DNA of 64,000 bases from the NCBI RefSeq assembly GCF_021789175.1, contig NZ_CP084560.1, forward strand, positions 310,001 to 374,000. Reading direction: 5' to 3'. The notes below the pieces were generated by a model. The model was not told where the DNA came from. It made no database searches and worked only from the letters and a program-made list of their open reading frames with translations. This document shows, piece by piece, positions 8,062 through 16,944 of the stretch; positions within the stretch are counted from its first letter, which is position 1; every line of letters begins with the position of its first letter. This DNA comes from Arthrobacter sp. FW306-2-2C-D06B (GTDB lineage Bacteria > Actinomycetota > Actinomycetes > Actinomycetales > Micrococcaceae). A program made the translations under genes and the position numbers.

Positions 8062-8919
8062 GGCCAGCTGCCTGATGGGGATCCAGCGGGAAGCCAGCCG
8101 GCGATATGCCGCGGCCGCTCCCGTCATATCGCCCTCGGCCAGGCATTCGATGCCGAGCCTGACGTCCATGGGCGACTCGTCCGGGTACACCTTGTCCGCC
8201 ACGGCTCCGTAGTCCAGCTCGACCATTGACTGCACATGGAACAACTCGAGCCACTCGGTGAGCTGGGTGAGGTCGTCCAGCATGTCAAGGTCCGGGGCAG
8301 CGAGGGCCAGGTTGGCTACCGCAAAGCGTGCCCGGTCCAAGGCATCCGTCAGGGAGGCCCAGACCCTCACTGTCAGGATGCGTCCGCCGGATTCCACGAC
8401 ATCCTTGCGGTCCGACTCCTGAAACAGGGAGAACCAGCTGAAGGGGATGCCCCAAGTCGAGGCCCGCGTGTGCACGCGTTTCGCGTCGTGGCTGGCGTTG
8501 ATACGGTCGATGCGAGCCTGGTGGCGGTCGCGCTGGTCCACGGGGATGAGCAGGTCCGCGAGCGGTCCATGGATACCTTCCATGAGGGCGTTGGCCGCCA
8601 ATCCTGCCCGGATGACCAGTTGGCTGGGGCAGTAAAGCAGCCGCCCGGCGTCGGGGTCGTTCCGGTCTCCGGACGGAATCCTGGTGATGCGGACCAGATC
8701 GGTGCTGCCGGTGGGGAAAGGGTCCCCGCCTTTGCGGGTGACCCGTCCGAGGGACGCGAGCAGCTCGGCATTTTCGACCGCGGCCCGCGAACCGCTGCGG
8801 GTGCCGCTCGCCACGAGCTGCTGCCGCTGGTCCTCGGGGAATGCCTCAAGCGGTTCGTAGACGCGCAACGCTGAAGAGAAGGGCAGCCCTGCTTGGCTCC
8901 CGTATAGCTTTCCGCTCAT
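8050..8919 (-). CDS. Conserved hypothetical protein
   Basis: A 289-residue soluble protein without signal or membrane segments. I do not recognise a family. The N-terminal half is rich in charged residues. A YCPSQLVIRAGLAANAL stretch and a Trp-rich STWGIPFSWFSLF stretch stand out, and the C-terminal third looks helical with many acidic residues. The ATG at 8919 follows GGAGGAGG; the frame stays open far upstream but only through the exonuclease gene. It lies 32 bp after exonuclease III on the same strand, so the two are probably cotranscribed. Confidence 0.7.
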   Translation of the reverse strand: MSGKLYGSQAGLPFSSALRVYEPLEAFPEDQRQQLVASGTRSGSRAAVENAELLASLGRVTRKGGDPFPTGSTDLVRITRIPSGDRNDPDAGRLLYCPSQLVIRAGLAANALMEGIHGPLADLLIPVDQRDRHQARIDRINASHDAKRVHTRASTWGIPFSWFSLFQESDRKDVVESGGRILTVRVWASLTDALDRARFAVANLALAAPDLDMLDDLTQLTEWLELFHVQSMVELDYGAVADKVYPDESPMDVRLGIECLAEGDMTGAAAAYRRLASRWIPIRQLARAS

Positions 8920-8951
8920 CGCGGGCCCGCCTCCTCCGTCATTGTTCCTAC

Positions 8952-9764
8952 TCAGTCCGTAAGCTCCACGATGACGGGAGCGTGGTCCGAGGCGCCCTTG
9001 CCCTTGCGTTCCTCGCGGTCGATCGAGGCCCCGGTGACGCGGGCGGCCAGCGCGGGGGAGGCCATGACGAAGTCGATGCGCATGCCTTCCTTCTTGGGGA
9101 ACCGCAGCTGCGTGTAGTCCCAGTAGGTGTACACGCCGGGACCCGGGGTGTAGGCGCGCGCGACGTCGGTGAAACCGGCGGCTTCGAACCCCCGGAAGGC
9201 CTCGCGCTCGGGTTCGCTGACGTGGGTGAGCGCGTTCGCCCGGAAGTAATCGATGTCCCAGACATCCTCGTCCAGCGGGGCGATGTTCCAGTCGCCCATG
9301 AGGGCCACCTGGGTCTCGGGGTTCTCTGTGATCCAGCCGGCGGCGTGGCCCTTCAGGGTCTCGAGCCACTTGAGCTTGTACGGCATGTGTTCGTCGTCCA
9401 GGGAACGGCCGTTGGGAACGTACAGGCTCCACACCCGGACCCCGCCACACGTAGCGGCAATGGCGCGGGCTTCCTGGACGGGGTCCTTGCCGGCCTTTCC
9501 GAAGGCGGGCTGGTCAACAAAGGTGCGCTCGACGTCGTCGAGCCCTACACGCGAGGCGATCGCCACGCCGTTCCATTGGCTCAGGCCGAAGTGGGCAACC
9601 TCGTAGCCCATGCGCTCGAAGAGTTCCCACGGGAAGTTGTCGTCCTTGCACTTGGTTTCCTGCATCGCGAGGACGTCGCAGTCACTGCGCTGCAGCCAGG
9701 CCTCGACGCGGTCGGCACGTGCGCGGAGCGAATTTACATTCCAGGTAGCTATCTTCACAGCCAC
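8952..9764 (-). CDS. xth: Exodeoxyribonuclease III
   Basis: A 270-residue apurinic/apyrimidinic endonuclease/3'-5' exonuclease of the Xth type for base excision repair. Visible motifs are KIATWNVNSLRAR at the N-terminus, LAMQETK with the metal-binding Glu, the VPNGR stretch, MGDWNIAP (catalytic Asp/Asn) and the C-terminal SDHAPV with the catalytic His. Length matches the family. The FRxFEAAGFTDVAR and YTYWDY elements are typical. Confidence 0.96.
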   Translation of the reverse strand: MAVKIATWNVNSLRARADRVEAWLQRSDCDVLAMQETKCKDDNFPWELFERMGYEVAHFGLSQWNGVAIASRVGLDDVERTFVDQPAFGKAGKDPVQEARAIAATCGGVRVWSLYVPNGRSLDDEHMPYKLKWLETLKGHAAGWITENPETQVALMGDWNIAPLDEDVWDIDYFRANALTHVSEPEREAFRGFEAAGFTDVARAYTPGPGVYTYWDYTQLRFPKKEGMRIDFVMASPALAARVTGASIDREERKGKGASDHAPVIVELTD

Positions 9765-9821
9765 TAACTTACCGAACTTGGGACCTGGCGCATCCCTTCG
9801 CCGCAGATTGCTGCCGCAGGG

Positions 9822-10388
9822 CTAATGGGCGAGCATCACCGAAGAAGAGGCACGCCTGCGGAGCTTGATGCCGGAGGCGATCAACAAAACGCCACTGACC
9901 GCGGCGTATGTCGCGAGCAGAGCCACCACGCCCAGGAATCCCGCTCCCGGATTGACGAGCACAAAGAGCCCGAACAAAGTGGTGACCAACGCCGTCAACA
10001 TCCAGATCCACCAAGCCCTGACCGTCGTCCTGGTGTCCATGGCAAGGATGATCTGCGAAATGCCGAGGACCAGGGCCCATGCTCCTATGAGGACGCCCAA
10101 TGCCGCTGCGGTGATGCCCGGCCACGAAACGGCCACGATGCCGGTCGCGACGGAGATGAAGCCGCCGATCAGGCTCCAGCGGGAGTGCCGCGCGGGGTCG
10201 TAGAAGTAGTGGGCCATATTGGTGAGCCCGTCCGTCATGGCGAAGACGCCGAACACGTAGACGAGGGCAAACACCGTGGCGACCGGCAGGGAAGCGACCA
10301 GGAAGGCCAGGAGGAGGGCCAATGCTCCCCGGAAGATAAGCGCGGTTCCCGAATGCTGGAACAACTTGCGTCCTGCGGTGTCGGACAT
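9822..10388 (-). CDS. DUF308 (HdeD-like) membrane protein
   Basis: A 188-residue integral membrane protein with six predicted hydrophobic segments in three repeated pairs, the layout of HdeD/DUF308. The first pair is about residues 18-50; the last ends near residue 175 before the basic KLRRRASSS tail. HdeD-type proteins are linked to acid and stress tolerance, but the mechanism is not known. It lies downstream of a terminator and so is probably its own unit. Confidence 0.82.
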   Translation of the reverse strand: MSDTAGRKLFQHSGTALIFRGALALLLAFLVASLPVATVFALVYVFGVFAMTDGLTNMAHYFYDPARHSRWSLIGGFISVATGIVAVSWPGITAAALGVLIGAWALVLGISQIILAMDTRTTVRAWWIWMLTALVTTLFGLFVLVNPGAGFLGVVALLATYAAVSGVLLIASGIKLRRRASSSVMLAH

Positions 10389-10434
10389 AGGGTCAGTGTA
10401 GACCCGGCGCGGTAGCTGGTGAAGGGGGCGCTGG

Positions 10435-10522
10435 AACTCCCCACCTTTGGGCCTGAAGCCCGACGGCGGCCCGCGTCACTGCGGGGGCCGCCGCCGGCGT
10501 CGGGCGTCAAAAGCGGGGAGTT
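10435..10522. terminator. Nested terminator hairpin
   Basis: An inner GC-rich hairpin (GCCCGACGGCGGCCCGC from 10458 against a matching arm ending at 10505) is enclosed by a second stem AACTCCCC (10435-10442)/GGGGAGTT (10515-10522). It lies after the response-regulator gene and before DUF308, both on the minus strand. Confidence 0.75.
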
Positions 10523-10541
10523 TCAGTGGGGCCGCCGAACC

Positions 10542-11168
10542 CTAACGCATCCCCTCGCGGCGGATGGCCACCGCAATCGCGGCCGCTCGTGTCTCGACGC
10601 CGAGCTTGGCGTAGATGTGGGCTAGATGCGTTTTGACCGTGGCCTCGGAGATGAACAGCCTTTTGCCGAGCTCGCGGTTGCTGAGCCCTTGAATGAGGAG
10701 GCTGAGGAGTTCGGCTTCGCGCGGGGTGAGGACCTCGTCCGGGTTACGCAATTGCTGGAACAACCTGCTGGCCACGGGTGCGCTCATGACGCTCTTGCCT
10801 TGAGCCGCGCCCCGGACCGCCGCGAAGATCTCCTCCGGCGCGGCGTCCTTGAGCACGTAACCCATGGCACCTGCGTCCACAGCCCTCACGATGTCGGCAT
10901 CGGAATCATACGTGGTGAACACCAATACGGCTTGCTGCTTGCTCGCTTGGCGCAGGAACTTGATCGCCTCGATTCCGTCCATGCCCTGGCCCATGGCGAG
11001 GTCCATCATGACGACGTCGGCCGGGTGCTGGTGCGCTGCCGCGAGGGCTTCCTCGCCGGATGCCGCTTCGGCGACGACGGTGATGTCCGGCTGGGTGCCG
11101 AGCAAGGCCTTGAGTCCACTGCGGACCACCAAATGGTCATCCACGAGCAGGACCGAAATGGGGTTCAT
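10542..11168 (-). CDS. NarL/LuxR-type response regulator (SenR-like)
   Basis: A 208-residue two-component regulator. Receiver domain: acidic pair D10/D11, phosphoacceptor D56 in VVMMDLAMG, and K107 in YVLKDA. The C-terminal LuxR/GerE helix-turn-helix is LTPREAELLSLLIQGLSNRELGKRL, followed by ISEATVKTHLAHIYAKL. It starts in an ATGA overlap with the kinase stop, so the two are one transcript. The adjacent HbpS-like gene suggests a role like Streptomyces SenR, activating genes for oxidative or heme stress. That parallel is by gene order. Confidence 0.92.
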   Translation of the reverse strand: MNPISVLLVDDHLVVRSGLKALLGTQPDITVVAEAASGEEALAAAHQHPADVVMMDLAMGQGMDGIEAIKFLRQASKQQAVLVFTTYDSDADIVRAVDAGAMGYVLKDAAPEEIFAAVRGAAQGKSVMSAPVASRLFQQLRNPDEVLTPREAELLSLLIQGLSNRELGKRLFISEATVKTHLAHIYAKLGVETRAAAIAVAIRREGMR

Positions 11169-12397
11169 GGACTGTCCTTCTGGCTGGGCACCTGGTTTGA
11201 CTGGCTGGGTTCTGTATCGGGTAGAGGCAGTTGTGCGGCTACGACGGTTCCCTCTCCGGGGGAGCTCTCCACCGAAAGTACCCCGCCGAGTTGTTCCACC
11301 CGCTGACGCATGGCCCGCAGACCGTAGCCTCCCTTTTCCGACGGCGGTGGTACCGCAATGGGATCAAAGCCACGGCCGTCGTCGAACACGTCAAGCGTGA
11401 CCGCCCCGGGAAGGAAGCCCAGCGTCAAACTGGCCTGTCCAGCCTCGGCGTGGAGTTTGATGTTGGCTGCCGCGCTTTGGGTCACGCGCATCAGGGCATG
11501 GCGGACCTCGGCGGGTACCGGGCGGAGATCTCCGGTGACGTGGAGGATCACGGAATCGAGGTACTGGCGGGCGGCCTGTTCGAGGGCCTGGGGCAATGGT
11601 CCGTTCTCCAGCCCGGGGGCGGAAAGTTCGTGGACCAAGCTGCGGGTGTCGGCCAGGTTCTGCCGTAGGAGGGTCCCGGCCTTCTGCACCTCCGCTTGCG
11701 CTCCCTCTTCAGGCCACGAGCGTTGCGCGGCTTCGAGCAGGAGCAGGCTACTGGCAAGGCCTTGCGTGATGGTGTCGTGGATTTCCCGCGAAACACGTTC
11801 GCGCTCCGCCGCGATCCCGGCTGCGCGTTCGCTGACGGCGAGGCGTTCCTGCGCCAGGGAGACGTCGGCATGGAGTTGGCGTTGCAGCGCGCCGTCGTGC
11901 TCAATTCTGTCGTAGATGAGCGTGAGCAGAACCGCTGCGGCTATGGGCCCGAGCAGCATGGCCGTATCGGTGTCGCCGCTGAGGCGGAACAGCCCGATGG
12001 CCGTGGCAATTGCCGTCAAGCCCCCGGCCAGATAGGCGATCCAACCGCTGAAGGCCGCGCGGGAAAGGAAAAACACCGCGAAGGAGCACCACGCAAAACT
12101 CGGTGCGGCAATGACAAGCACAGCCCATGCGAGAACCAGCGCAACCATCCACAACAGCCACGGCTGGCGCCGTTTGGCCAGCACCGCCACTACGGAATAG
12201 AGGACGCACACTGAGGCAGCCAGGGCTACTATCCAAAGGTTGTCGGCCAGGCTGTGCCGCAGGACGTAGCGCACGCCGGATGCCACCATAAGCACGGCGA
12301 AGCTGAGGTGGACCACTGCGTCGATCCGGCCCAAGGTGGGGCGGAAGGCAGCGGGACGTGGGGCCGCCCAGTTCGGAGATGCCGGCATTCTTCCCAT
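11165..12397 (-). CDS. Sensor histidine kinase, HisKA_3 type (SenS-like)
   Basis: A 410-residue membrane sensor. About five to six membrane segments occupy residues 25-165, followed by a coiled linker and the HisKA_3 dimerisation motif ERVSREIHDTITQGLAS with phosphorylated H207. The C-terminal ATPase domain shows DVFDDGRGFDP and GGYGLRAMRQRVEQLGG. The ATG at 12397 follows GGAAGG; further upstream the frame enters the divergent promoter. It pairs with the response regulator (ATGA overlap). SenS of Streptomyces has the same layout and receives its signal from secreted HbpS, whose homologue is encoded divergently here. Confidence 0.9.
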   Translation of the reverse strand: MGRMPASPNWAAPRPAAFRPTLGRIDAVVHLSFAVLMVASGVRYVLRHSLADNLWIVALAASVCVLYSVVAVLAKRRQPWLLWMVALVLAWAVLVIAAPSFAWCSFAVFFLSRAAFSGWIAYLAGGLTAIATAIGLFRLSGDTDTAMLLGPIAAAVLLTLIYDRIEHDGALQRQLHADVSLAQERLAVSERAAGIAAERERVSREIHDTITQGLASSLLLLEAAQRSWPEEGAQAEVQKAGTLLRQNLADTRSLVHELSAPGLENGPLPQALEQAARQYLDSVILHVTGDLRPVPAEVRHALMRVTQSAAANIKLHAEAGQASLTLGFLPGAVTLDVFDDGRGFDPIAVPPPSEKGGYGLRAMRQRVEQLGGVLSVESSPGEGTVVAAQLPLPDTEPSQSNQVPSQKDSP

Positions 12398-12532
12398 GCT
12401 AGGCGCCTTCCGGCCGAGGGTCTCTCCGTCTTTTGGCTGATACCAGGACCCGAAGGGATGAGGCCAGGGGAGACGGGTGCCGGATGTGCGGAGGAAGCCC
12501 GGCCGGAAGCATGGAACTGTACCCGTTCCCGA

Positions 12533-12540
12533 CCCCCCCC
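12533..12540 (+). repeat. C8 homopolymer next to a ribosome site
   Basis: Eight consecutive C residues directly precede the GGAGGA ribosome site of the HbpS-like gene. A tract of this length can slip during replication and would change the 5' untranslated region rather than the frame. No effect is demonstrated. Confidence 0.5.
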
Positions 12541-12551
12541 GGAGGACCACC

Positions 12552-13112
12552 ATGAAGAAGTCCAACAAGATCTTTGCCGCCGCTGCCGCAGGAGCCTTGC
12601 TCCTGACCGGCGGGGCAACTGCCGTCGCAAATGCCATGACGCTGGCCGCTGCCAAAACCGCGACGGCCGCCGTCGACGTCAATCCGTCGGCCGACAATGT
12701 TGTCCCTCAGAACCGCATCACCGTCGGTGCATCCAGCCAGGCAGTCAGCGCCGCCTTGGCGAAGTGCCAGGCCGACAAGCTTCCGTTCGTCACCGTTGCG
12801 CTCGTGGATCGCTTTGGGACGGTCCAGGCGTTGCTCCGCGGCGACAACGCTGCAGAACACACCATCGAGGCCGCCAAGCAGAAGGCCTACACCGCAGCCG
12901 CCTTCGGTGCGCCCACCAGCGAACTTGCCAAGCGAATCAACGGCAACGGCCCGTCGATCGCCGACCTTCCGGGCACCCTCTTCCTCCCCGGCGGAGTGCC
13001 GCTCAAGGTGAACGGCGTGTCAGTGGCGGGGATCGGCGTCGGCGGCGCACCGGACGGTGCCCTGGATGAAGCCTGCGCGGCGGCTGGTGCGGCGGTGCTT
13101 GCGGCGAAGTAA
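12552..13112 (+). CDS. Secreted GlcG/HbpS-family heme-binding protein
   Basis: A 186-residue protein of the GlcG/DUF336 family. Lys-rich N-terminus, hydrophobic core (about residues 9-25) and an Ala-rich cleavage region form a signal peptide. The mature part has the family pattern: AxxALAKCQADKLPFVTVALVDRFG, a helix rich in Ala (AAKQKAYTAAAFG), PGTLFLPGGVPLK and GIGVGGAPDGALDEACAAAGA. HbpS in Streptomyces binds heme extracellularly and signals redox state to the SenS kinase. Here it is divergent from a NarL-type kinase/regulator pair, which supports the same role. ATG 12552 has ribosome site GGAGGACCACC; an upstream in-frame ATG lacks one. Confidence 0.88.
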   Translation: MKKSNKIFAAAAAGALLLTGGATAVANAMTLAAAKTATAAVDVNPSADNVVPQNRITVGASSQAVSAALAKCQADKLPFVTVALVDRFGTVQALLRGDNAAEHTIEAAKQKAYTAAAFGAPTSELAKRINGNGPSIADLPGTLFLPGGVPLKVNGVSVAGIGVGGAPDGALDEACAAAGAAVLAAK

Positions 13113-13116
13113 GGAA

Positions 13117-13187
13117 TTCGAGGGGCGGCCCCTGCCCCGCCCGCTTCGCGGTGCCCACCACACCCGGGCGAGGGGCCGCCCCTCGAA
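13117..13187. terminator. Bidirectional terminator-like inverted repeat
   Basis: TTCGAGGGGCGGCCCCT at 13117-13133 pairs with AGGGGCCGCCCCTCGAA at 13171-13187 around a 37-nt loop. It sits between the convergent HbpS-like and thiolase genes. Confidence 0.7.
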
Positions 13188-13201
13188 CAATCAGTTAGTC
13201 C

Positions 13202-14434
13202 TTAGATCGACTCCAAAACGGAGACATAGTTCGCGATGCCTACGCCGCCCATGTTCTGCACGGCTCCGCGGCGGGCGTTGGGAAGTTGCATGGCTCCGGC
13301 GGTGCCCGTGAGCTGCATGGCCGCGATGACGTGCTGCGACACGCCGGTTGCGCCAACGGGGTGGCCCTTGGCCTTGAGTCCGCCCGACACATTGATGGGC
13401 AGCTTGCCGTCCTTGTAGACCCACCCTTCCTGCACCGCCCGGGAGCCTTCGCCGCTCGGCGTCAGTCCCATGGCTTCGTACATGATCAATTCGGCGATTG
13501 TGAAGCAATCGTGCACCTCGGCGAAATCCAGTCCGTCGATCCCGACGCCGGCCATCCCCAGCGCGCGCCGCCAGGACACCCTCGTCGCTGCGAACTCCGT
13601 GGGGTCGCGGAGCTCCGCCGGGAAGAAGTCGTTCGCGTGCCCGAAGCCCGCGAGCCGCACGGGTTCTGTAGCAGCGCCCGACGCCGGGCCCCGGGAAAGC
13701 ACGACGGCGGCGGCGCCGTCGGACACGGGGGAGCAGTCGGTGCGGCGCAGCGGCTCGGCAACCATGGGATTCTTCTCGGAAACCGTCCGGCAGAACTCCT
13801 CGCCGAAGTCCCGGTGCATCTGCGCGTAAGGGTTGTCCATGCCGTTGCGGTGGTTCTTGGCGGCGATGGATCCAAGGATGTCGCCCAGGCCGCCGGCAAA
13901 ACCAGGGCGTTCGAGGCCAGAACCATGAATGCCAGCGCCGTAGCGCTTTTCGTAGTGCTTGGCCACCTCGGCGAACAACCCCGTGAAACCGGTGGTGGAG
14001 GCCTTGCCCGCCATTTCGTAGGACGCTCCCAGAAGGGCTGCGCCTACAACGTCGGCTCCCGCGTTGGTCATTTTTTCAGCCCCGATCACCAGGACGTTGC
14101 GGGCAGTGCCGGCCAAGACAGACTTCACGCCTTGCTGGAACGCCGCGGAACCGGAAGCGCATGCGTTTTCGGTTCGCGTTGCGGGCACATTGGCCAGGTC
14201 CTCGGACAGCTGCAGGGCCAACGAGGACGTGAAGCCCAGGGGCTGCATGCCTGAGTTGAACTGGCCGAGGTAGATCTCGTCAATGTCCCGCGGCTCAAAG
14301 CCGGAGTTCCGGATGGCCTCCGCGGACACCTGGACGATCAAGGACTCCAGCGTCTCGTCCGTGAGTTTGCCGAACTTGCTGTGTCCCCAGCCGGTGAGGA
14401 GGACATCTTTGCCGAACTGGTCTTTCAGGCTCAT
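13202..14434 (-). CDS. SCP-x type thiolase (acetyl-CoA acyltransferase family)
   Basis: A 410-residue thiolase. The nucleophilic Cys92 is in [11 protein letters not shown] and the catalytic His is in [14 protein letters not shown] near the C-terminus. The final segment ([15 protein letters not shown]) lacks the second Cys of classical biosynthetic/PcaF thiolases, placing it nearer to the SCP-x/lipid-transfer thiolases. It ends a three-gene operon with CoA-transferase subunits (ATGA overlap with scoB), so it probably cleaves the 3-ketoacyl-CoA formed by the transferase to acetyl-CoA and a shortened acyl-CoA. Substrate unknown. Confidence 0.88.
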   Translation of the reverse strand: MSLKDQFGKDVLLTGWGHSKFGKLTDETLESLIVQVSAEAIRNSGFEPRDIDEIYLGQFNSGMQPLGFTSSLALQLSEDLANVPATRTENACASGSAAFQQGVKSVLAGTARNVLVIGAEKMTNAGADVVGAALLGASYEMAGKASTTGFTGLFAEVAKHYEKRYGAGIHGSGLERPGFAGGLGDILGSIAAKNHRNGMDNPYAQMHRDFGEEFCRTVSEKNPMVAEPLRRTDCSPVSDGAAAVVLSRGPASGAATEPVRLAGFGHANDFFPAELRDPTEFAATRVSWRRALGMAGVGIDGLDFAEVHDCFTIAELIMYEAMGLTPSGEGSRAVQEGWVYKDGKLPINVSGGLKAKGHPVGATGVSQHVIAAMQLTGTAGAMQLPNARRGAVQNMGGVGIANYVSVLESI

Positions 14435-15123
14435 GCTGTTGCTCCTTCGAGAGCGGAGGTGGTTTCCAACGCGACGTCGAACGCTGCGTCGGTCTTATCG
14501 CGGAGTTCCTCCACGGTGACCCCGGGGGCGAGGCGGGTAAGGGTGAGCTGCCGCCCGCCGTCTGTTTCTTGTACGTTCCGCACAAGGTCAAACACCGCGA
14601 GGTCACTGACAATCCGGTCCACCACCCCCAGTCCGGTCAGCGGCAGGGTGCATTCCCGGACGATCTTGGCGCTCCCGTCCTTGGCATTGTGCTCGGTGAG
14701 GACCACGACGCGCGGGGTGCCGGCCACCAGGTCCATGGCGCCGCCCATGCCCTTGACCATCTTTCCCGGAATGGTCCAATTGGCGAGGTCGCCATTGCCG
14801 GAAACCTGCATGGCGCCGAGGATGGCAACCTTGACGTGTCCGCCGCGGATCATGCCGAAAGACGTCGCGGAGTCGAAGATGCTGCCGCCGGGCAGGACCG
14901 TGACGGTCTGCTTGCCGGCGTTGATGAGGTCGGCGTCTTCCTCGCCCTCGTAGGGGAAAGGTCCCATGCCGAGGAGGCCATTCTCGCTTTGCAGGACAAC
15001 CCGCACGCCGTCGGGCAGGTTGTTGGCAACGAGGGTGGGAATGCCGATGCCGAGGTTGACGTAATCGCCGTCGTTGAGTTCCTGGGCCGCAATGGCGGCC
15101 ATTTCGTCGCGGGTCCATGCCAT
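14431..15123 (-). CDS. scoB: 3-oxoacid CoA-transferase subunit B
   Basis: A 230-residue beta subunit of a family I CoA-transferase. The active-site Glu47 is in the SENG motif ([11 protein letters not shown]). [17 protein letters not shown] and GGAMDLVAG are further family markers. The ATG at 15123 is chosen because GAAGGAG lies 8 bp upstream; the open frame extends further but overlaps the scoA stop. It forms the enzyme with the upstream scoA product, moving CoA from succinyl-CoA to a 3-oxoacid. 3-oxoadipate (PcaJ-type) activity is an alternative that the sequence alone does not exclude. Confidence 0.92.
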   Translation of the reverse strand: MAWTRDEMAAIAAQELNDGDYVNLGIGIPTLVANNLPDGVRVVLQSENGLLGMGPFPYEGEEDADLINAGKQTVTVLPGGSIFDSATSFGMIRGGHVKVAILGAMQVSGNGDLANWTIPGKMVKGMGGAMDLVAGTPRVVVLTEHNAKDGSAKIVRECTLPLTGLGVVDRIVSDLAVFDLVRNVQETDGGRQLTLTRLAPGVTVEELRDKTDAAFDVALETTSALEGATA

Positions 15124-15154
15124 GGTGGTGCTCCTTCGCTGGGGATGTGTGCGG

Positions 15155-15868
15155 TCAGGCCAGGGCTTCAGTGCGGGGCCGGACGGTGCGCTGCTCAATG
15201 TCCTTGATGCGGCCGCTCGTCTGGACCAGCCGTTGGACGTAGACGCCGGGGGTCACGATATGGTTCGGATCGAGCTCGCCCGGCCGCACGATCATTTCGG
15301 CCTCGGCGATGGTCACGATTCCCGCCGTCGCCACCACAGGGTTGAAATTCCGGGCCGTGTAGCGGTAGATCAGGTTGCCGTCCGTGTCCGCGGTGTGCGC
15401 GTGGACCAGTGCGACGTCGGCGACGATCCCGCGCTCGCGGACGTAGGTGACGCCGTCGAACTCTTCGAGCGGCTTGCCCTCGGCAACCAGGGTTCCGACG
15501 CCGGTCCGCGTGTAGAAGGCGGGGATGCCGGCACCACCGGCGCGGAGCCGCTCGGCCAAGGTGCCCTGGGGGGCGAATTCGACCTCGAGCCGGCCGGAGA
15601 GGTACTGCTCGGCGAAGAGTTTGTTCTCACCCACGTACGAGGCGATGACCTTGCGGACCTGGCCGGTTTCGATCAGGACGCCAAGCCCCTTGCCGTCGAT
15701 GCCCATGTTGTTGGAGACCACGGTCAGATCCTTGACGCCCGAATCGCGGACGGCGTCGATCAGGTCCGCGGGGATGCCACTGAGCCCGAAGCCGCCGACG
15801 GCGATCGTCTGGCCGTCGCGCAGGACGTCCTGTAGTGCAGCGGCTGCGCTGGGCTGGATTTTGGCCAT
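15155..15868 (-). CDS. scoA: 3-oxoacid CoA-transferase subunit A
   Basis: A 237-residue alpha subunit of a family I CoA-transferase. The Gly-rich GGFGLSGIP motif near residue 22, [12 protein letters not shown] and [15 protein letters not shown] are typical. ATG 15868 follows GAGGACAAC. First gene of the scoA-scoB-thiolase operon; 31 bp separate it from scoB. The promoter region upstream carries two matching palindromes shared with the divergent IclR gene. Confidence 0.92.
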   Translation of the reverse strand: MAKIQPSAAAALQDVLRDGQTIAVGGFGLSGIPADLIDAVRDSGVKDLTVVSNNMGIDGKGLGVLIETGQVRKVIASYVGENKLFAEQYLSGRLEVEFAPQGTLAERLRAGGAGIPAFYTRTGVGTLVAEGKPLEEFDGVTYVRERGIVADVALVHAHTADTDGNLIYRYTARNFNPVVATAGIVTIAEAEMIVRPGELDPNHIVTPGVYVQRLVQTSGRIKDIEQRTVRPRTEALA

Positions 15869-15908
15869 GGCGTTGTCCTCGTCTTTGAGTAGGGTCACTC
15901 AGCGGATA

Positions 15909-15921
15909 TCCACGTTGTGGA
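15909..15921. promoter_or_regulatory. Putative IclR operator, copy 1
   Basis: TCCACGTTGTGGA is a perfect 5+3+5 palindrome, 40 bp upstream of scoA. The right side extends as GTGGACA, matching the left extension TGTCCAC of the second copy at 16052. Two copies flanking one divergent promoter region suggest repression of scoA and autoregulation of the IclR gene. Confidence 0.6.
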
Positions 15922-16051
15922 CACTGTGGTGAGTAAGTCGTCTGGCTGGTCGTTTGGCAAGGAGCATATGGTGGCCGGACGCGGAGGGTCAACGGCACCG
16001 CACGGCCATTAGGGCTGAACTCGCACAGTGTGGACGCTAGTCTTGGAAGTG

Positions 16052-16064
16052 TCCACATTGTGGA
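16052..16064. promoter_or_regulatory. Putative IclR operator, copy 2
   Basis: TCCACATTGTGGA differs from copy 1 by one central base and ends 25 bp before the IclR TTG start. Half-sites GTGTGGAC (16028) and CACTGTGG (15922) lie beside the two copies. Confidence 0.6.
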
Positions 16065-16088
16065 GGAAATCTTTGGAGAGGGGTAGCG

Positions 16089-16880
16089 TTGCCAACTCAG
16101 CAGCCGCAAACCAAGCCAGTCCAGGGCGCCCAAGTCGTCGCTCGGGTCGCCGCGCTCCTCCGGCTCGTGGGGCGCAAGCCGGAGGGCATGTCCATCGCTG
16201 GCCTGGTCCGCGAGTCCGGACTAACCCGCCCTACGGTGCACCGCTTGCTGGCGTCCCTCGCCGCCGAAGGCCTGCTGGACCACGACCAGCGGACCGGCAA
16301 CTGGATCCTGGGGCCCGAGATTTTCCTGCTGGGGTCGGTGGCGGCGGCACGGTTCCCGTTTGAGGACTTGGCCCGGCCCAGCCTGCGCCGCCTGGCCGAG
16401 GAGAGCGGGGAAAGCGCCTTCTATTCCATCCGTCGTGGCCACGAAACCGTGTGCGTGCTCCGAGAGGAAGGCAGCTTTCCGGTGCGTTCGTTCGTCTTGC
16501 ACGAGGGCGTCAGGTTCCCGCTCGGCGTAGCGTCGGCCGGCACGGCAATCATGGCCTTCCTGCCGGATGAAGAACAGGAAACGATCCTGTCCGGCTGGGA
16601 ACGGCATGCGGGGGACTTCGCCGCTGGCCATACCGAGAGTGTGGTGCGCCGGAACCTTGCGCGGACCCGAATGGCCGGGTACTCGGTGAATCCCGGTTTG
16701 GTCCTCGAGGGCAGCTGGGGAATGGCGGCCGCTGTCTTCGACCAGCTGGGCCGGCCAATCGGTGCATTGTCTCTCACAGGCATTGAGCCGCGGTTCCGTC
16801 CTGAACGCCAGGAATTCCTCGGCAAGTTGCTGATGGAAGAAGCGCACCGGATGAGCCCCGCAAGAACCGACCACCTTTGA
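16089..16880 (+). CDS. IclR-family transcriptional regulator
   Basis: A 263-residue regulator. N-terminal winged helix-turn-helix (MSIAGLVRESGLTRPTVHRLLASL, about residues 34-57) and C-terminal IclR effector domain (ESAFYSIRRGHETVCVLREEGSFPVRS, FPLGVASAGTAIMAFL). The start is TTG with ribosome site GGAGAGG. It is divergent from the scoAB-thiolase operon and, with the paired palindromes between them, is the likely local regulator, with an oxoacid or CoA ester as possible effector. Confidence 0.9.
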   Translation: MPTQQPQTKPVQGAQVVARVAALLRLVGRKPEGMSIAGLVRESGLTRPTVHRLLASLAAEGLLDHDQRTGNWILGPEIFLLGSVAAARFPFEDLARPSLRRLAEESGESAFYSIRRGHETVCVLREEGSFPVRSFVLHEGVRFPLGVASAGTAIMAFLPDEEQETILSGWERHAGDFAAGHTESVVRRNLARTRMAGYSVNPGLVLEGSWGMAAAVFDQLGRPIGALSLTGIEPRFRPERQEFLGKLLMEEAHRMSPARTDHL

Positions 16881-16944
16881 GTCGGAACGTGGGCACCCAT
16901 GCCGCGATCCGGCGTCGGGGGCTGTCAAAACTGGTCGGTTCTTG
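16861..16944. repeat. 13-bp perfect inverted repeat, long loop
   Basis: CAAGAACCGACCA (16861-16873) at the end of the IclR gene is exactly complementary to TGGTCGGTTCTTG (16932-16944) in the intergenic region, with a 58-nt loop. The right half is followed by GAGG rather than a T run, so it is a poor classical terminator. Confidence 0.55.

Noticed and set aside
8920..9450. Upstream in-frame extension of the uncharacterised gene at 8050
   Set aside because: It runs through exonuclease III, has antisense-type composition, and the ATG at 8919 has a strong ribosome site.
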